Positions 25,921 to 33,938 of a stretch of DNA of 39,920 bases are shown here, piece after piece. Position 1 is the first letter of the stretch. Every line of letters starts with the position of its first letter. The stretch is from Thermodesulfovibrionia bacterium. Its GTDB lineage: Bacteria > Nitrospirota > Thermodesulfovibrionia > UBA6902. The position numbers and the translations under genes were made by a program. A model generated the notes under the pieces. That model worked only from the letters and a program-made list of their open reading frames with translations, did not search any database and was not told the DNA's origin. The stretch lies in the NCBI GenBank assembly GCA_030646035.1, contig JAUSMY010000040.1, positions 72,081 to 112,000 on the forward strand, written 5' to 3'.

Positions 25921-26916
25921 ATGCTTAAAATCGGAAACCTCGAATTGTCTTCAAACCTCATCCTTGCTCCACTCTCTGGAATAAGCGACATGCCTTTCCG
26001 CATGATCAACCGTTCTTTCGGCTGCCAGTTCGCGTTTACCGAGATGATCAGCGCTCACGCTATTGTTCAAAAGAGCAAAAAGACGGAGTCTATGCTTGTA
26101 ACAATTCCTGAGGACAGGCCTCTGGGTGTGCAGCTTCTTGTCAGTGAGCCAGATTACATTGAAAAGGCGATTGAAATTATTAATAAGCATGAATTTCCTC
26201 TTCTTGACATCAACTCTGCATGTCCTGCAGGCAAGGTGACACGCAGCGGCAAAGGCGCAAGCATGATGAAAGACCCTCAAGGATTAAGAGAGCTTCTTAA
26301 GATCGCTGTCAGGAATTCCAGGGTTCCGGTCACTGTAAAGATAAGAGCCGGATGGGATAAAGATTTGGTCAATGCCAGGGATGTAGCTCTTCATGCTCAG
26401 GATGCCGGCATAAGCGGGCTCTTCATCCACGGCAGGACAAAGAAGCAGGGTTACAGCGGGAGTGTTGACTATGAGGTGATAAGAGAAGTTAAAGAGGCGC
26501 TGGATATTCCGGTCATCGGAAGCGGTGATGTCTTTTCTCCTGAGCTTGTAAAGAAGATGTTTGACGAGACCGGCTGCGACGGAGTTGTGATCGCAAGGGG
26601 CGCGCTCGGTAACCCGTGGATATTCAGGGAGGCTGAGGCATTCCTGAAAGACGGCTCAATATTGCAGCGTCCTGATATTGATGAGATAACCGATGCCATA
26701 TCAAGGCACATGGAGATGCTGATCCATCTCTATGGCGAGAGTAGAGGTGTAATGGTATTCAGAAAGTTCTTTGCCTGGTATCTCAAAGGCCTGCGGAATA
26801 TTAAACCTCTAAGAGAGAGGGGATTTAAAGCGGTCACACGAGAAGACATTGTGGTGCTGATTGAGGAACTTAAAAGTTCTGAAAGAACAACTCATGCCCT
26901 TGAGATGCCTGATTGA
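25921..26916 (+). CDS. dusB: tRNA-dihydrouridine synthase (DusB-like)
   Basis: An FMN enzyme that reduces uridine to dihydrouridine in tRNA. The barrel begins with LILAPLSGISDMPFR, and DINSACPAGKV carries the catalytic Cys101 in place of the more common DINMGCP. KIRAGWD, FIHGRTKKQGYSG, IGSGDVFS and VIARGALGNPWIF complete the FMN and tRNA-binding signatures. Length 331 is typical. There is no strong ribosome site before the ATG. It is probably expressed with the ABC-F gene. The subfamily (DusB against other bacterial Dus) is inferred from overall pattern. Confidence 0.92.
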   Translation: MLKIGNLELSSNLILAPLSGISDMPFRMINRSFGCQFAFTEMISAHAIVQKSKKTESMLVTIPEDRPLGVQLLVSEPDYIEKAIEIINKHEFPLLDINSACPAGKVTRSGKGASMMKDPQGLRELLKIAVRNSRVPVTVKIRAGWDKDLVNARDVALHAQDAGISGLFIHGRTKKQGYSGSVDYEVIREVKEALDIPVIGSGDVFSPELVKKMFDETGCDGVVIARGALGNPWIFREAEAFLKDGSILQRPDIDEITDAISRHMEMLIHLYGESRGVMVFRKFFAWYLKGLRNIKPLRERGFKAVTREDIVVLIEELKSSERTTHALEMPD

Positions 26917-26934
26917 TATTTAGTTATTATGGAG

Positions 26935-28551
26935 TTATGACTTGTTGTGCTGCCGGTGTCTTATAAAAGATATGAGGAAGGCTGTCAATAATAGTATGAA
27001 AATTATTGTTAAAAGCGGCCCAAAATATAACAAGCTCCAGCTCATGCCTACAAGCGGCAGAAGGCTCCAGCGAACCATTGCACGCAGTGTTGCATGCTTT
27101 GCTATGAAGTCGGCGATCGGCGGGGAGTATTTATAATAAGTCTGTACAAATGAATTGCCGATCTCATTTGTTATCAAAAACCTATCGCGGAAGTTACGGA
27201 GTATCTTCACATGTGGTTCCATAAGAGATCCGTAAGCAGCAGTAGCTATAAAGCATCCGCTCTTGTTATCAGCATTTGAAACTACTGAACCTGAGGATGA
27301 ATTCTCACCAAGCCCTGACGGGTCTGAAATTATACCGTTTGCAATACCATCATCATCTCCACGGCCGCCGTCGATAAAATGGAGCGTGACGGTGCTGCCG
27401 TTTATCTCAGCGCCTGTCTGCCCGTCATACATGAACTCATGCCATCCATCAACCGGGCTATATTTATACCAGACATAACCGGCAGGAGCAGGTTCAGGCA
27501 GGTTGATAGTCACTGTAGCTGGGTCACCATGGTTAGGAACTGCTACTTCTATATCAAATAAACCGAATATGAGATTATCCGGTTTGCCTGCTGTATCCTC
27601 AATGGTATTTGGGTCAATATTGCGGAATGTCCTGAGGTCGTTGTCACAATTTACTATGTTTGTTATTTCTGAATTTACCGTCGTTATTAGAGTTGAACCG
27701 GTACCGGAAGTTGCATTTGTAATGGAATCTACTAACTGAAAGGTTCCGTCAGAAATCTGAAATCCGTCAGAATCTATGGTGGCTTCAAACGGCACAATTG
27801 ATATCGTACCTATAGCTGTTAGTACAGTGTCAGAGATCAGGTAATTTGGATCAGTTAAGGAACCTCCGTTGCTTAAGATAACATCCTCACCTTCTAAACC
27901 AACAATAGAAATGCCTCCGATTATTGTTATCTCTCCAGTGGTGGCAATTATATCGTTGCCGCCACTTATAGGTGTGGCGATTATTTCATCACCGGGTGTA
28001 CCAATTATGTCATCGTTGAAAATGTCTAAAAGACATATGGAGAAAAGTGTAATATTTGAATTAGAACTATTGGAATTAGAACGAAAAGTTATAATAATAC
28101 TTGAATCAGTACATGCAGAACCAAGAGAAGTAATAAGTCCATTATTTGTAGTTATTAAAAAGTCGCCTGTTCCATGAACCGTAAAATTCTGAATAGTAAT
28201 GTGTGAATTTGAGTCATTAGCAAGGTTAGTAGTGTCTAAGTTTATTACTGTGTCGTTTATGCCGGTGTTAAGTATTGTTGAATCATTACCTGCGCCATTT
28301 ATCGTAAGTGCATAATTTTCAGTAGTTGGGATATAAGAAAGTGTCTCAGAAAAGTTGTAGTTTCCTGCAGCAATGTTAATAGTATCGTTCTGAAGGTTGT
28401 TAGCGGCAAGGTCAAGGGCGCTCTGAAGATCGCAGTCGAGGTCGGAGCAGTTAAAGTCTGAGGCAGGGGTGACGCTTATAACTGCCGCATGTGAAAGATG
28501 AAGTGGAAGAAGCAGTAATAATGCTGTCAGAAAAATTATCTTCTTTTTCAT
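26935..28551 (-). CDS. Secreted beta-helix protein with choice-of-anchor U and CFI-box C-terminus
   Basis: A predicted surface protein of 538 residues with a signal peptide (about 1-22). Residues 35-130 resemble the CSLREA-type start of right-handed beta-helix proteins (CDLQSALDLAANN, DTINIAAGNYNF, LTINGAGNDSTILN). The middle is Asn/Ser/Ile-rich. Residues about 322-412, with VWYKYSPVDGWHEF and DGGRGDDDGIANGII, match the choice-of-anchor U domain. The C-terminus starts with [10 protein letters not shown] at 433-442, then EPHVKILRNFRDRFL, two hydrophobic stretches and a basic end (RHRQHNKS). A TTGACA promoter lies upstream with a leader near 67 bases. Ligand and role are unknown. It shares only its C-terminal domain with the propeller protein at 16072-17724. 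Confidence 0.85.
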   Translation of the reverse strand: MKKKIIFLTALLLLLPLHLSHAAVISVTPASDFNCSDLDCDLQSALDLAANNLQNDTINIAAGNYNFSETLSYIPTTENYALTINGAGNDSTILNTGINDTVINLDTTNLANDSNSHITIQNFTVHGTGDFLITTNNGLITSLGSACTDSSIIITFRSNSNSSNSNITLFSICLLDIFNDDIIGTPGDEIIATPISGGNDIIATTGEITIIGGISIVGLEGEDVILSNGGSLTDPNYLISDTVLTAIGTISIVPFEATIDSDGFQISDGTFQLVDSITNATSGTGSTLITTVNSEITNIVNCDNDLRTFRNIDPNTIEDTAGKPDNLIFGLFDIEVAVPNHGDPATVTINLPEPAPAGYVWYKYSPVDGWHEFMYDGQTGAEINGSTVTLHFIDGGRGDDDGIANGIISDPSGLGENSSSGSVVSNADNKSGCFIATAAYGSLMEPHVKILRNFRDRFLITNEIGNSFVQTYYKYSPPIADFIAKHATLRAMVRWSLLPLVGMSWSLLYFGPLLTIIFILLLTAFLISFIRHRQHNKS

Positions 28552-28624
28552 TATCTCTAAATGTGGTTGGATATCTTAGAGCTTAAAATTATTATCAAGC
28601 CTGCAAGATCAGATGTATAGGAAC

Positions 28625-28653
28625 ATATTAGTGGATGGCTATATTTTTGTCAA
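28625..28653 (-). promoter_or_regulatory. Sigma-70 promoter of the beta-helix protein gene
   Basis: Minus-strand TTGACA (28653-28648), a 17-base spacer and TAATAT (28630-28625) predict a start near 28618. The leader contains the inverted repeat CTCTAA (28581-28576) and TTAGAG (28560-28555), whose second arm includes the only Shine-Dalgarno-like bases, three bases before the ATG. Confidence 0.6.
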
Positions 28654-28681
28654 TCTTTATTTTACAGATGTAAAAATGTCG

Positions 28682-29257
28682 TTACAGAAGCTCTACTCCG
28701 AACTTCCTGAGGCAATCAGCCAGGGCGGCAAGCGGCAGGCCGATCACGTTAAGGTAATCACCCTCTATCTTCTTCACAAGGAGCGCCCCAAGTCCCTGAA
28801 TGGCGTATGCGCCTGCCTTATCAAGAGGTTCTCCTGTTTCAATATAGCAGTCTATCTCATTTGCAGTGAGCTTTTTGAATGTTACTTTTGTCTCGACCGA
28901 CCTTGATACCTTTTTGCCTGTAGCGGTATCGATGATCGTAAAGCCGGTGATAACAGAGTGGGTTTTATTGTTGAGCATCGCCAGCATCCTCTTTGATTCT
29001 GTTTTTGTGTGAGGTTTTCCGAGGATTTTACTTTTATAAAGAATGAATGTATCAGCAGCGATGATAAGCGCGTCTCTATGTCTCACGGCAACTGATTTTG
29101 CTTTTTCGTGGGAAAGAAACTTTGCAAGCTGGTGTGGCTTTAATTTCAGGGAGAGGTCTTCTTCATAATCACCGGCATCAATCCTGAATTTGAGCCCGGC
29201 GTTCTTGAGTATCTCTTTTCTTCTCGGGGATTTTGACGCGAGTATTATCTGCTTCAT
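28682..29257 (-). CDS. maf: Maf-like nucleoside triphosphate pyrophosphatase
   Basis: A 191-residue house-cleaning enzyme that hydrolyses non-canonical or methylated nucleoside triphosphates. The N-terminal ILASKSPRRKEIL, the central AADTFILYKSKILGKP and the later SVITGFTI, TEIDCYIETGEPLDKAGAYAIQG-type segment (here NEIDCYIETGEP and DKAGAYAIQGLG) are characteristic. The end (NVIGLPLAAL) matches the conserved NVVGLP. There is no evident ribosome site before the ATG at 29257. The next gene downstream is the beta-helix surface protein, after 130 bases with its own promoter. Confidence 0.94.
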   Translation of the reverse strand: MKQIILASKSPRRKEILKNAGLKFRIDAGDYEEDLSLKLKPHQLAKFLSHEKAKSVAVRHRDALIIAADTFILYKSKILGKPHTKTESKRMLAMLNNKTHSVITGFTIIDTATGKKVSRSVETKVTFKKLTANEIDCYIETGEPLDKAGAYAIQGLGALLVKKIEGDYLNVIGLPLAALADCLRKFGVELL

Positions 29258-29288
29258 TATTGCGATGGCCTTGATTGAAAATAATTAT

Positions 29289-29783
29289 TTAAAGGAGAGA
29301 TTGCAGTTCTTCCAGCGACTTTGTCAGGCTGTCGGAGTTTTTTAGAATTCTTTCGTCAAATTTCTTGATGTGTCTATAGTAAATAGAAACATCCTGCTCA
29401 CTGTTTCTGTATGTTTCTCTGCCTCGGATCTGCTCGTTGATGGAATCTACCGCATGTGTGGTGTGGCGGAGTTTTGTGAGGGTCTCTACTTTTATCACTA
29501 CGTTAGGAATATTGACCTTTATCATATCTTTGATGTTCGCCTGAAGGGGGATTAAAGTATGTATGATATTGTTTTCTTCAAAGATGGTGTCCAGTTCCTC
29601 TATAAGGAGTTCCTTATTTGCTTGAAGCGTTGCCAGATTATGTGATAATTCTTCTTTCACAGCAGATAATATCTTTCTTTCTCCCTGCCTGGCCAATCTT
29701 CGGATATTAAATGTATCCCAGAGCATTGCCAGTACAAGGCCTGATGTTATCCCTGCAATAAAACCTTTTAACCATTCTGTCAT
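29289..29783 (-). CDS. Small membrane-anchored coiled-coil protein
   Basis: A 164-residue protein of no recognised family. Residues 5-25 form a hydrophobic helix with small residues (GFIAGITSGLVLAMLW). The remainder is charged and helical, with heptad-like leucines (ELSHNLATLQANKELLIEELDTIFEENN) consistent with a coiled coil in the cytoplasm. GGAG lies about ten bases before the ATG. It is followed by maf after 31 bases, and upstream is a 184-base gap divergent from the MltD-like gene. A structural or scaffolding role would be a guess. Confidence 0.6.
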   Translation of the reverse strand: MTEWLKGFIAGITSGLVLAMLWDTFNIRRLARQGERKILSAVKEELSHNLATLQANKELLIEELDTIFEENNIIHTLIPLQANIKDMIKVNIPNVVIKVETLTKLRHTTHAVDSINEQIRGRETYRNSEQDVSIYYRHIKKFDERILKNSDSLTKSLEELQSLL

Positions 29784-29926
29784 GTTAACTTTCTCCAGGA
29801 CAAGAAAAGGAAGAATTAATAAGTATGTATGATATGTTCTTTCTTACCGTATTAACAGTAATCTACTATTTTTACTATCACATGTCAATAAGTTTCGCTA
29901 ATTATTGTAGCGTTATGGTTGCCATT

Positions 29927-29956
29927 TATCATATATCTGTATATCATATATAAAAC
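29927..29956 (+). promoter_or_regulatory. Direct-repeat promoter region of the MltD-like gene
   Basis: TATCATATAT occurs twice (29927-29936 and 29942-29951), 15 bases apart. The second copy runs into TATAAA (29949-29954), a candidate -10 whose start would lie about six bases before the ATG at 29968. No Shine-Dalgarno is visible. Confidence 0.35.
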
Positions 29957-29967
29957 ATTTTCTATTT

Positions 29968-31776
29968 ATGAAGTACTTTGCCCCCATAAACCTTTTAGTG
30001 ATCTTCTCTCTTTTAATACTTAGCTGTGTTACGCCTAACAGTAATTATTCATCTGAGATCAATGAGAGCCTGAAAACTTCGGAACTTTCCAAATCTGTCG
30101 TAAATCTTCCTGGTGATAATGAAGTGGAGTCCCCCATGTTTTCAACGCCGGAAATCCGTGCCGACATTACTTCGGAAACCATCACACCTGCTTTAACAGA
30201 AAATATTGCATCTCCTTTGGCTGAGGTAGAAGAGGAGAGCGGGCAAAACCTGCTTGATACTGCGCTTGATTTCTGCAATGCATCTCAGGAGTCATGGGCA
30301 GACGGCAACTTTGAGGAGGCAATAGAGGCTTTGGATCAGGCATATAACATGGTGCTGAGTGTCGATACTGAGAACAACCCCACGCTTATCCAGCAGAAAG
30401 AAGACCTCAGGTTCTTGATCTCAAAGAGGATACTTGAGATATATGCATCACGATACACCGCAGTCAATGGCGAACATGAGGCCATTCCTCTGATCTTGAA
30501 CAAGCATGTTCAGCGAGAGATCGAACTTTTTCAGGGGTATGAGCGGAACTTTTTCATTGAATCATATAAGCGCTCGGGAAGGTATCGTGAGAAGATCGTT
30601 AAGGCATTAAATGAAGCCGGCATGCCGGAAGAGCTTTCATGGCTGCCGCTAATTGAGAGCGGGTTTAAGGTGAGAGCGCTTTCAAGTGCCAGAGCTCTTG
30701 GACTGTGGCAGTTCATTCCTTCAACCGGCTATAAGTTCGGGCTGAAAAGGGATAACTGGATAGACGAGAGGATGGACCCTGAAAAATCAACTGCCGCTGC
30801 CATAGCTTACATGACCGAACTTCATAATATATTCGGCGACTGGACTACAGTTCTGGCAGCTTACAATTGCGGAGAGGGCAGGGTGCTCCGGCTGATCCGT
30901 GACCAGAGCATAAATTACCTTGATAATTTCTGGGATCTTTATGAGAAGCTTCCCAATGAGACAGCTAGATATGTTCCGAGGTTTCTTGCCACGCTTCATA
31001 TATTAAAGAATCCTGAAAAATTTGGTTTTACACTTGAGGAGCTGGATGAGCCTGCTGTGTATGAGACGGTGACTGTTGAGAAGATATTGCAGCTTAAGAC
31101 GTTAGCTTCTGTATTAGATGTGCCATATGAAAAACTTGCTGATCTGAATCCGGAACTCCGTAATCAGGCTACTCCTTCCAAGCCATATCCATTAAGAGTT
31201 CCGCCCGGAATGGAGAATATATTACTCTCTAAACTTGATAATATACCGATATGGTATCCTCCTGAGAAGGTCTATGTATATCATAAGGTAAAAAAGGGCG
31301 AGACATTATCATTGATAGCGTCTAAATACAGCACAAGTGTGCAGAATATCGCCAGGACTAATAATTTAAAAGGGAAGAAGCTCAAGGTAGGGCAGAAGCT
31401 TAAGATTCCCAGTGGAAGCGAAATAATAGCCGGTAACCCTGTAACCGCTGTATCTGTTGAGATTCCCTCGGACGGGATTTATCGCGTTAAAAAGGGAGAT
31501 TCGTTATGGAAGATAGCCAGTAAATTCAATACGGATACTAATACCCTTAAGCGTATAAATAATATGAGCACAACGCAACTTGAAGTTGGCCAGGTAATTA
31601 AGGTGACGGGGTCACTTACTGAGGTTGCATCTGATGGTAAGTATCGCGTTAAAAAAGGCGATTCATTATCGTTGATAGCTAAGAAATTTAATACGGATAC
31701 AAAGGCGCTTCAGCGTATCAATAATCTGCAAAGCACAAGCCTGAAAGTAGGACAGGTTCTTAAGATTGGTAAATAA
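29968..31776 (+). CDS. mltD: Membrane-bound lytic transglycosylase with three LysM domains (MltD-like)
   Basis: A periplasmic lipoprotein that cleaves murein glycan strands with formation of 1,6-anhydro ends. The signal peptide ends in LILSC with the candidate lipidated Cys20. A helical region (to about 200) precedes the SLT domain, in which LSWLPLIESGF holds catalytic Glu230, followed by SARALGLWQFIPSTG and AAYNCGEGRV. Three LysM peptidoglycan-binding repeats close the protein (about 433-476, 500-542 and 557-602), each starting with a V-K-K-G-[DE]-[ST]-L core. Length 602 exceeds E. coli MltD (452), through the N-terminal region and an extra LysM. The next gene is a YcbB-like L,D-transpeptidase with its own leader. 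Confidence 0.94.
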   Translation: MKYFAPINLLVIFSLLILSCVTPNSNYSSEINESLKTSELSKSVVNLPGDNEVESPMFSTPEIRADITSETITPALTENIASPLAEVEEESGQNLLDTALDFCNASQESWADGNFEEAIEALDQAYNMVLSVDTENNPTLIQQKEDLRFLISKRILEIYASRYTAVNGEHEAIPLILNKHVQREIELFQGYERNFFIESYKRSGRYREKIVKALNEAGMPEELSWLPLIESGFKVRALSSARALGLWQFIPSTGYKFGLKRDNWIDERMDPEKSTAAAIAYMTELHNIFGDWTTVLAAYNCGEGRVLRLIRDQSINYLDNFWDLYEKLPNETARYVPRFLATLHILKNPEKFGFTLEELDEPAVYETVTVEKILQLKTLASVLDVPYEKLADLNPELRNQATPSKPYPLRVPPGMENILLSKLDNIPIWYPPEKVYVYHKVKKGETLSLIASKYSTSVQNIARTNNLKGKKLKVGQKLKIPSGSEIIAGNPVTAVSVEIPSDGIYRVKKGDSLWKIASKFNTDTNTLKRINNMSTTQLEVGQVIKVTGSLTEVASDGKYRVKKGDSLSLIAKKFNTDTKALQRINNLQSTSLKVGQVLKIGK

Positions 31777-31858
31777 GTATCACGCATCCTTAGTCGGCCT
31801 TTCTATAAAAGAGTGACCTTCTTTATTTTTTTTCATATTAAATCTGATACTATTCAGC

Positions 31859-31864
31859 TAAAAT
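31859..31864 (+). promoter_or_regulatory. Possible -10 box of a leaderless promoter (YcbB-like gene)
   Basis: TAAAAT ends seven bases before the ATG at 31872 and no Shine-Dalgarno is present. An alternative -10, the extended TGATACTAT, lies at 31845-31853. Confidence 0.4.
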
Positions 31865-31871
31865 TATCTCA

Positions 31872-33071
31872 ATGAAGAACAGTTTATTTACGATAATATT
31901 TGCCACAGTATTAATTCTCTTATTTGCATCTCCCATTCTCACATCAAATGCTGAACTGGCTAACTCTGTACCCGTTGCCGGAATGCTTCCTCCAGGTGAA
32001 AGTTATTCAGAGCTCAGGAAGGCACTGGCTGTATACCATTCGATAGCTGAAAAGGGCGGATGGCCTGAATTGCCTCAGGGACTTCTGCTTGCTAAAGGCA
32101 AAATTGACAAACGTGTTATTGTTCTTAGGAAAAGGCTTCTTATATCAGGCGATCTTGAGCCTGATAACGCTAATGGTAACGTATTGTTTGATCTGGCTCT
32201 TGAAGAAGCAGTCATAAGGTTTCAAAAGAGGCATGGCCTTAATGCAGATGGACGTGTAGGCAAAAATACGCGGAATGCTTTAAATGTCTCAGTCCAGTCA
32301 CGTGTGCGGCAGATTGAGCTTAATCTGGAGCGCTTGCTTTTAAACAGGAACACCTCTTTGAATCGTTATGTAATGGTTAATATCGCTGATTTCAGGCTTG
32401 ATGTAATTGAAAAAAACAGGAGTGTTATGTCTATGAAGGTTATTGTTGGAAAACCTTCCTGGAAGACTCCAGTTCTTGATGAAAAAATGACCCATATTGT
32501 TTTTAACCCTTCATGGAACATACCGGCAAGTATTGCAATAAAAGAGGTGCTGCAAAAGATCAGATCGGAAAAAGATTATCTAACGACTCAGAATATAATT
32601 GTTCTTGACGGTTTTGGGGATGATGCACAGGAGATAGCCTCTGATTCCATTGACTGGTCAAAAGTATCAGATGATAACTTTCACTATAATCTTCGACAGA
32701 AGCCAGGGCCTTTAAACCCTCTTGGCCGAGTAAAATTTGTTTTCCGCAACAGGTTTAATATTTACATGCACGACACCCCTTTTAAAGAGCATTTCAGAAA
32801 TGACACACGTGGTTTTAGCCATGGCTGCATAAGGCTTGAAAGGCCTATAGAACTTGTTGAGTATTTGCTCAAAGACGATCCTGAATGGCCGGCTGAAAAA
32901 ATACAGGAAGCAATAAGTAAAGGAAAAGAGAGGTATGTGAAACTTGCAGAATCAGTTGATGTTAATATTATTTACCTGACCGCATGGGTTGATCAAGAGG
33001 GTCAGATTCAGTTCAGGAACGACATATATGATAGAGACATGAAACTTGACAAAAATCTAAAAACTCAATAA
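31872..33071 (+). CDS. L,D-transpeptidase with peptidoglycan-binding domain (YcbB/LdtD-like)
   Basis: A periplasmic enzyme forming 3-3 cross-links between meso-diaminopimelate residues. After a signal peptide (1-27), residues about 105-140 form a peptidoglycan-binding helical domain (AVIRFQKRHGLNADGRVGKNTRNALN). The catalytic domain (about 165-355) includes FNPSWNIPASIA, the substrate-cap insertion usual in YcbB, YMHDTPFKEHF and FSHGCIRLERP with catalytic Cys319. At 399 residues it is shorter than E. coli LdtD (615) and lacks its long N-terminal part. No Shine-Dalgarno is visible. A MepK-like endopeptidase, whose family cuts such links, lies 2.6 kb away. Confidence 0.93.
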   Translation: MKNSLFTIIFATVLILLFASPILTSNAELANSVPVAGMLPPGESYSELRKALAVYHSIAEKGGWPELPQGLLLAKGKIDKRVIVLRKRLLISGDLEPDNANGNVLFDLALEEAVIRFQKRHGLNADGRVGKNTRNALNVSVQSRVRQIELNLERLLLNRNTSLNRYVMVNIADFRLDVIEKNRSVMSMKVIVGKPSWKTPVLDEKMTHIVFNPSWNIPASIAIKEVLQKIRSEKDYLTTQNIIVLDGFGDDAQEIASDSIDWSKVSDDNFHYNLRQKPGPLNPLGRVKFVFRNRFNIYMHDTPFKEHFRNDTRGFSHGCIRLERPIELVEYLLKDDPEWPAEKIQEAISKGKERYVKLAESVDVNIIYLTAWVDQEGQIQFRNDIYDRDMKLDKNLKTQ

Positions 33072-33173
33072 TTAGCTGATTTATTTAACGGCGTGGAAAG
33101 AATAAATTAATTAATGTATAATTTAACTTTCTCAAAATCTAAATATGAAAGTGGGGATGTAGTTGTTTATTAG

Positions 33174-33179
33174 TATAAT
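33174..33179 (+). promoter_or_regulatory. Putative -10 box of rpsU
   Basis: A perfect TATAAT predicts a start near 33186, just before the ribosome site GGAAGGAG (33188-33195). A second TATAAT lies at 33117-33122. Neither has a good -35. Confidence 0.45.
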
Positions 33180-33205
33180 TATGGTGAGGAAGGAGTTGAA
33201 ACTGT

Positions 33206-33403
33206 TTGGATATTAAAGTTCATGGAAGCGATATCGAAAAAGCGTTAAAGATCTTGAAACGCCAGCTTCAGAAAGAAGGACTTTTCAGGGAGATTAAGAA
33301 TAGAAAGTTTTACGAAAAGCCTTCAGAGAAGAAGAAGAGAAAGAGGATCGAAGCAAGAAAGAAGAGGATGAAGGCGTTAAAAATGAGGACCGAAACAAAG
33401 TAA
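33206..33403 (+). CDS. rpsU: Small ribosomal subunit protein bS21
   Basis: A 65-residue basic protein of the 30S subunit that promotes initiation-site pairing with 16S rRNA. The sequence shows the S21 core AL+ILK+QLQKEGLFREIKNRKFYEKPSEKKKRK in separate recognisable blocks, and a Lys/Arg-rich tail. The start is TTG, with AAGGAG centred at 33190-33195, ten bases upstream. It is transcribed alone: a strong hairpin terminator follows at 33434-33474. The rare start codon with a strong ribosome site could give feedback control, which is inference. Confidence 0.95.
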   Translation: MDIKVHGSDIEKALKILKRQLQKEGLFREIKNRKFYEKPSEKKKRKRIEARKKRMKALKMRTETK

Positions 33404-33433
33404 CTAATTAGTTTTTGTCATTTAGTTTTATTT

Positions 33434-33474
33434 AAAAAGACCGGCTCCGCTGCAAAGCAGAGCCGGTCTTTTTT
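33434..33474 (+). terminator. Rho-independent terminator of rpsU
   Basis: The arms AAGACCGGCTC and GAGCCGGTCTT pair around a CGCTGCAAAGCA loop and are followed by a run of T. The preceding A-run lets it work in the other direction too. Confidence 0.9.
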
Positions 33475-33535
33475 GTTGTTAGAAATTATTTCAGGCGCGG
33501 AAAAAAGAAATGGGATAAATTGATTAAGTAAAGAC

Positions 33536-33568
33536 AAAAAACCCCTGCATTAAATGCAGGGGTTTTTT
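33536..33568 (-). terminator. Rho-independent terminator of the cold-shock gene
   Basis: The arms ACCCCTGCAT and ATGCAGGGGT pair around TAA, flanked by A-runs and T-runs on both sides, so it can end transcription in either direction. It lies 12 bases past the cold-shock gene stop. Confidence 0.9.
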
Positions 33569-33579
33569 AAGTTAGAAAG

Positions 33580-33780
33580 TTAGATTTTTACAACATTAAT
33601 AGCTTTAGGGCCCTTTTCGCCTTCTTCAATATCAAAAGACACTCTCTGCCCCTCAGCCAGGGTTTTGTAACCGTCTCCCTGTATTGAGGTATGGTGAACA
33701 AATACATCACCGCCATCCTCACTTGTGATAAAGCCAAACCCCTTGGAATCATTAAACCATTTTACTGTTCCTTCAGCCAC
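33580..33780 (-). CDS. Cold-shock protein (CspA family)
   Basis: A 66-residue single cold-shock domain that binds single-stranded RNA and DNA. RNP1 reads KGFGFIT and RNP2 reads VFVHHT; the start [17 protein letters not shown] is standard. The start codon is GTG with AAAGGAGG seven bases upstream. A TTGACT/TATTTT promoter predicts a leader of about 100 bases, as in many cold-shock mRNAs where the leader controls stability or translation. A terminator follows directly, so it is monocistronic. Confidence 0.96.
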   Translation of the reverse strand: MAEGTVKWFNDSKGFGFITSEDGGDVFVHHTSIQGDGYKTLAEGQRVSFDIEEGEKGPKAINVVKI

Positions 33781-33888
33781 TTCTGTACCTCCTTTAAATA
33801 GATGTTTCTGTTTGATTTAACTACTCAAGTTCTTGGTAAGCAATAGCAAAAAATATGTGATTACTAATGCCCCCAGAACTTTCGGAGT

Positions 33889-33918
33889 AAAATAACATGT
33901 TTTCAGAAAATAAGTCAA
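33889..33918 (-). promoter_or_regulatory. Promoter of the cold-shock gene with long leader
   Basis: Minus-strand TTGACT (33918-33913), an 18-base spacer ending in TGT, and TATTTT (33894-33889) form a -35/extended -10 promoter. The predicted start near 33882 leaves a leader of about 100 bases before the GTG. Confidence 0.55.
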
Positions 33919-33938
33919 TGGATTTATTAAATCAATGG

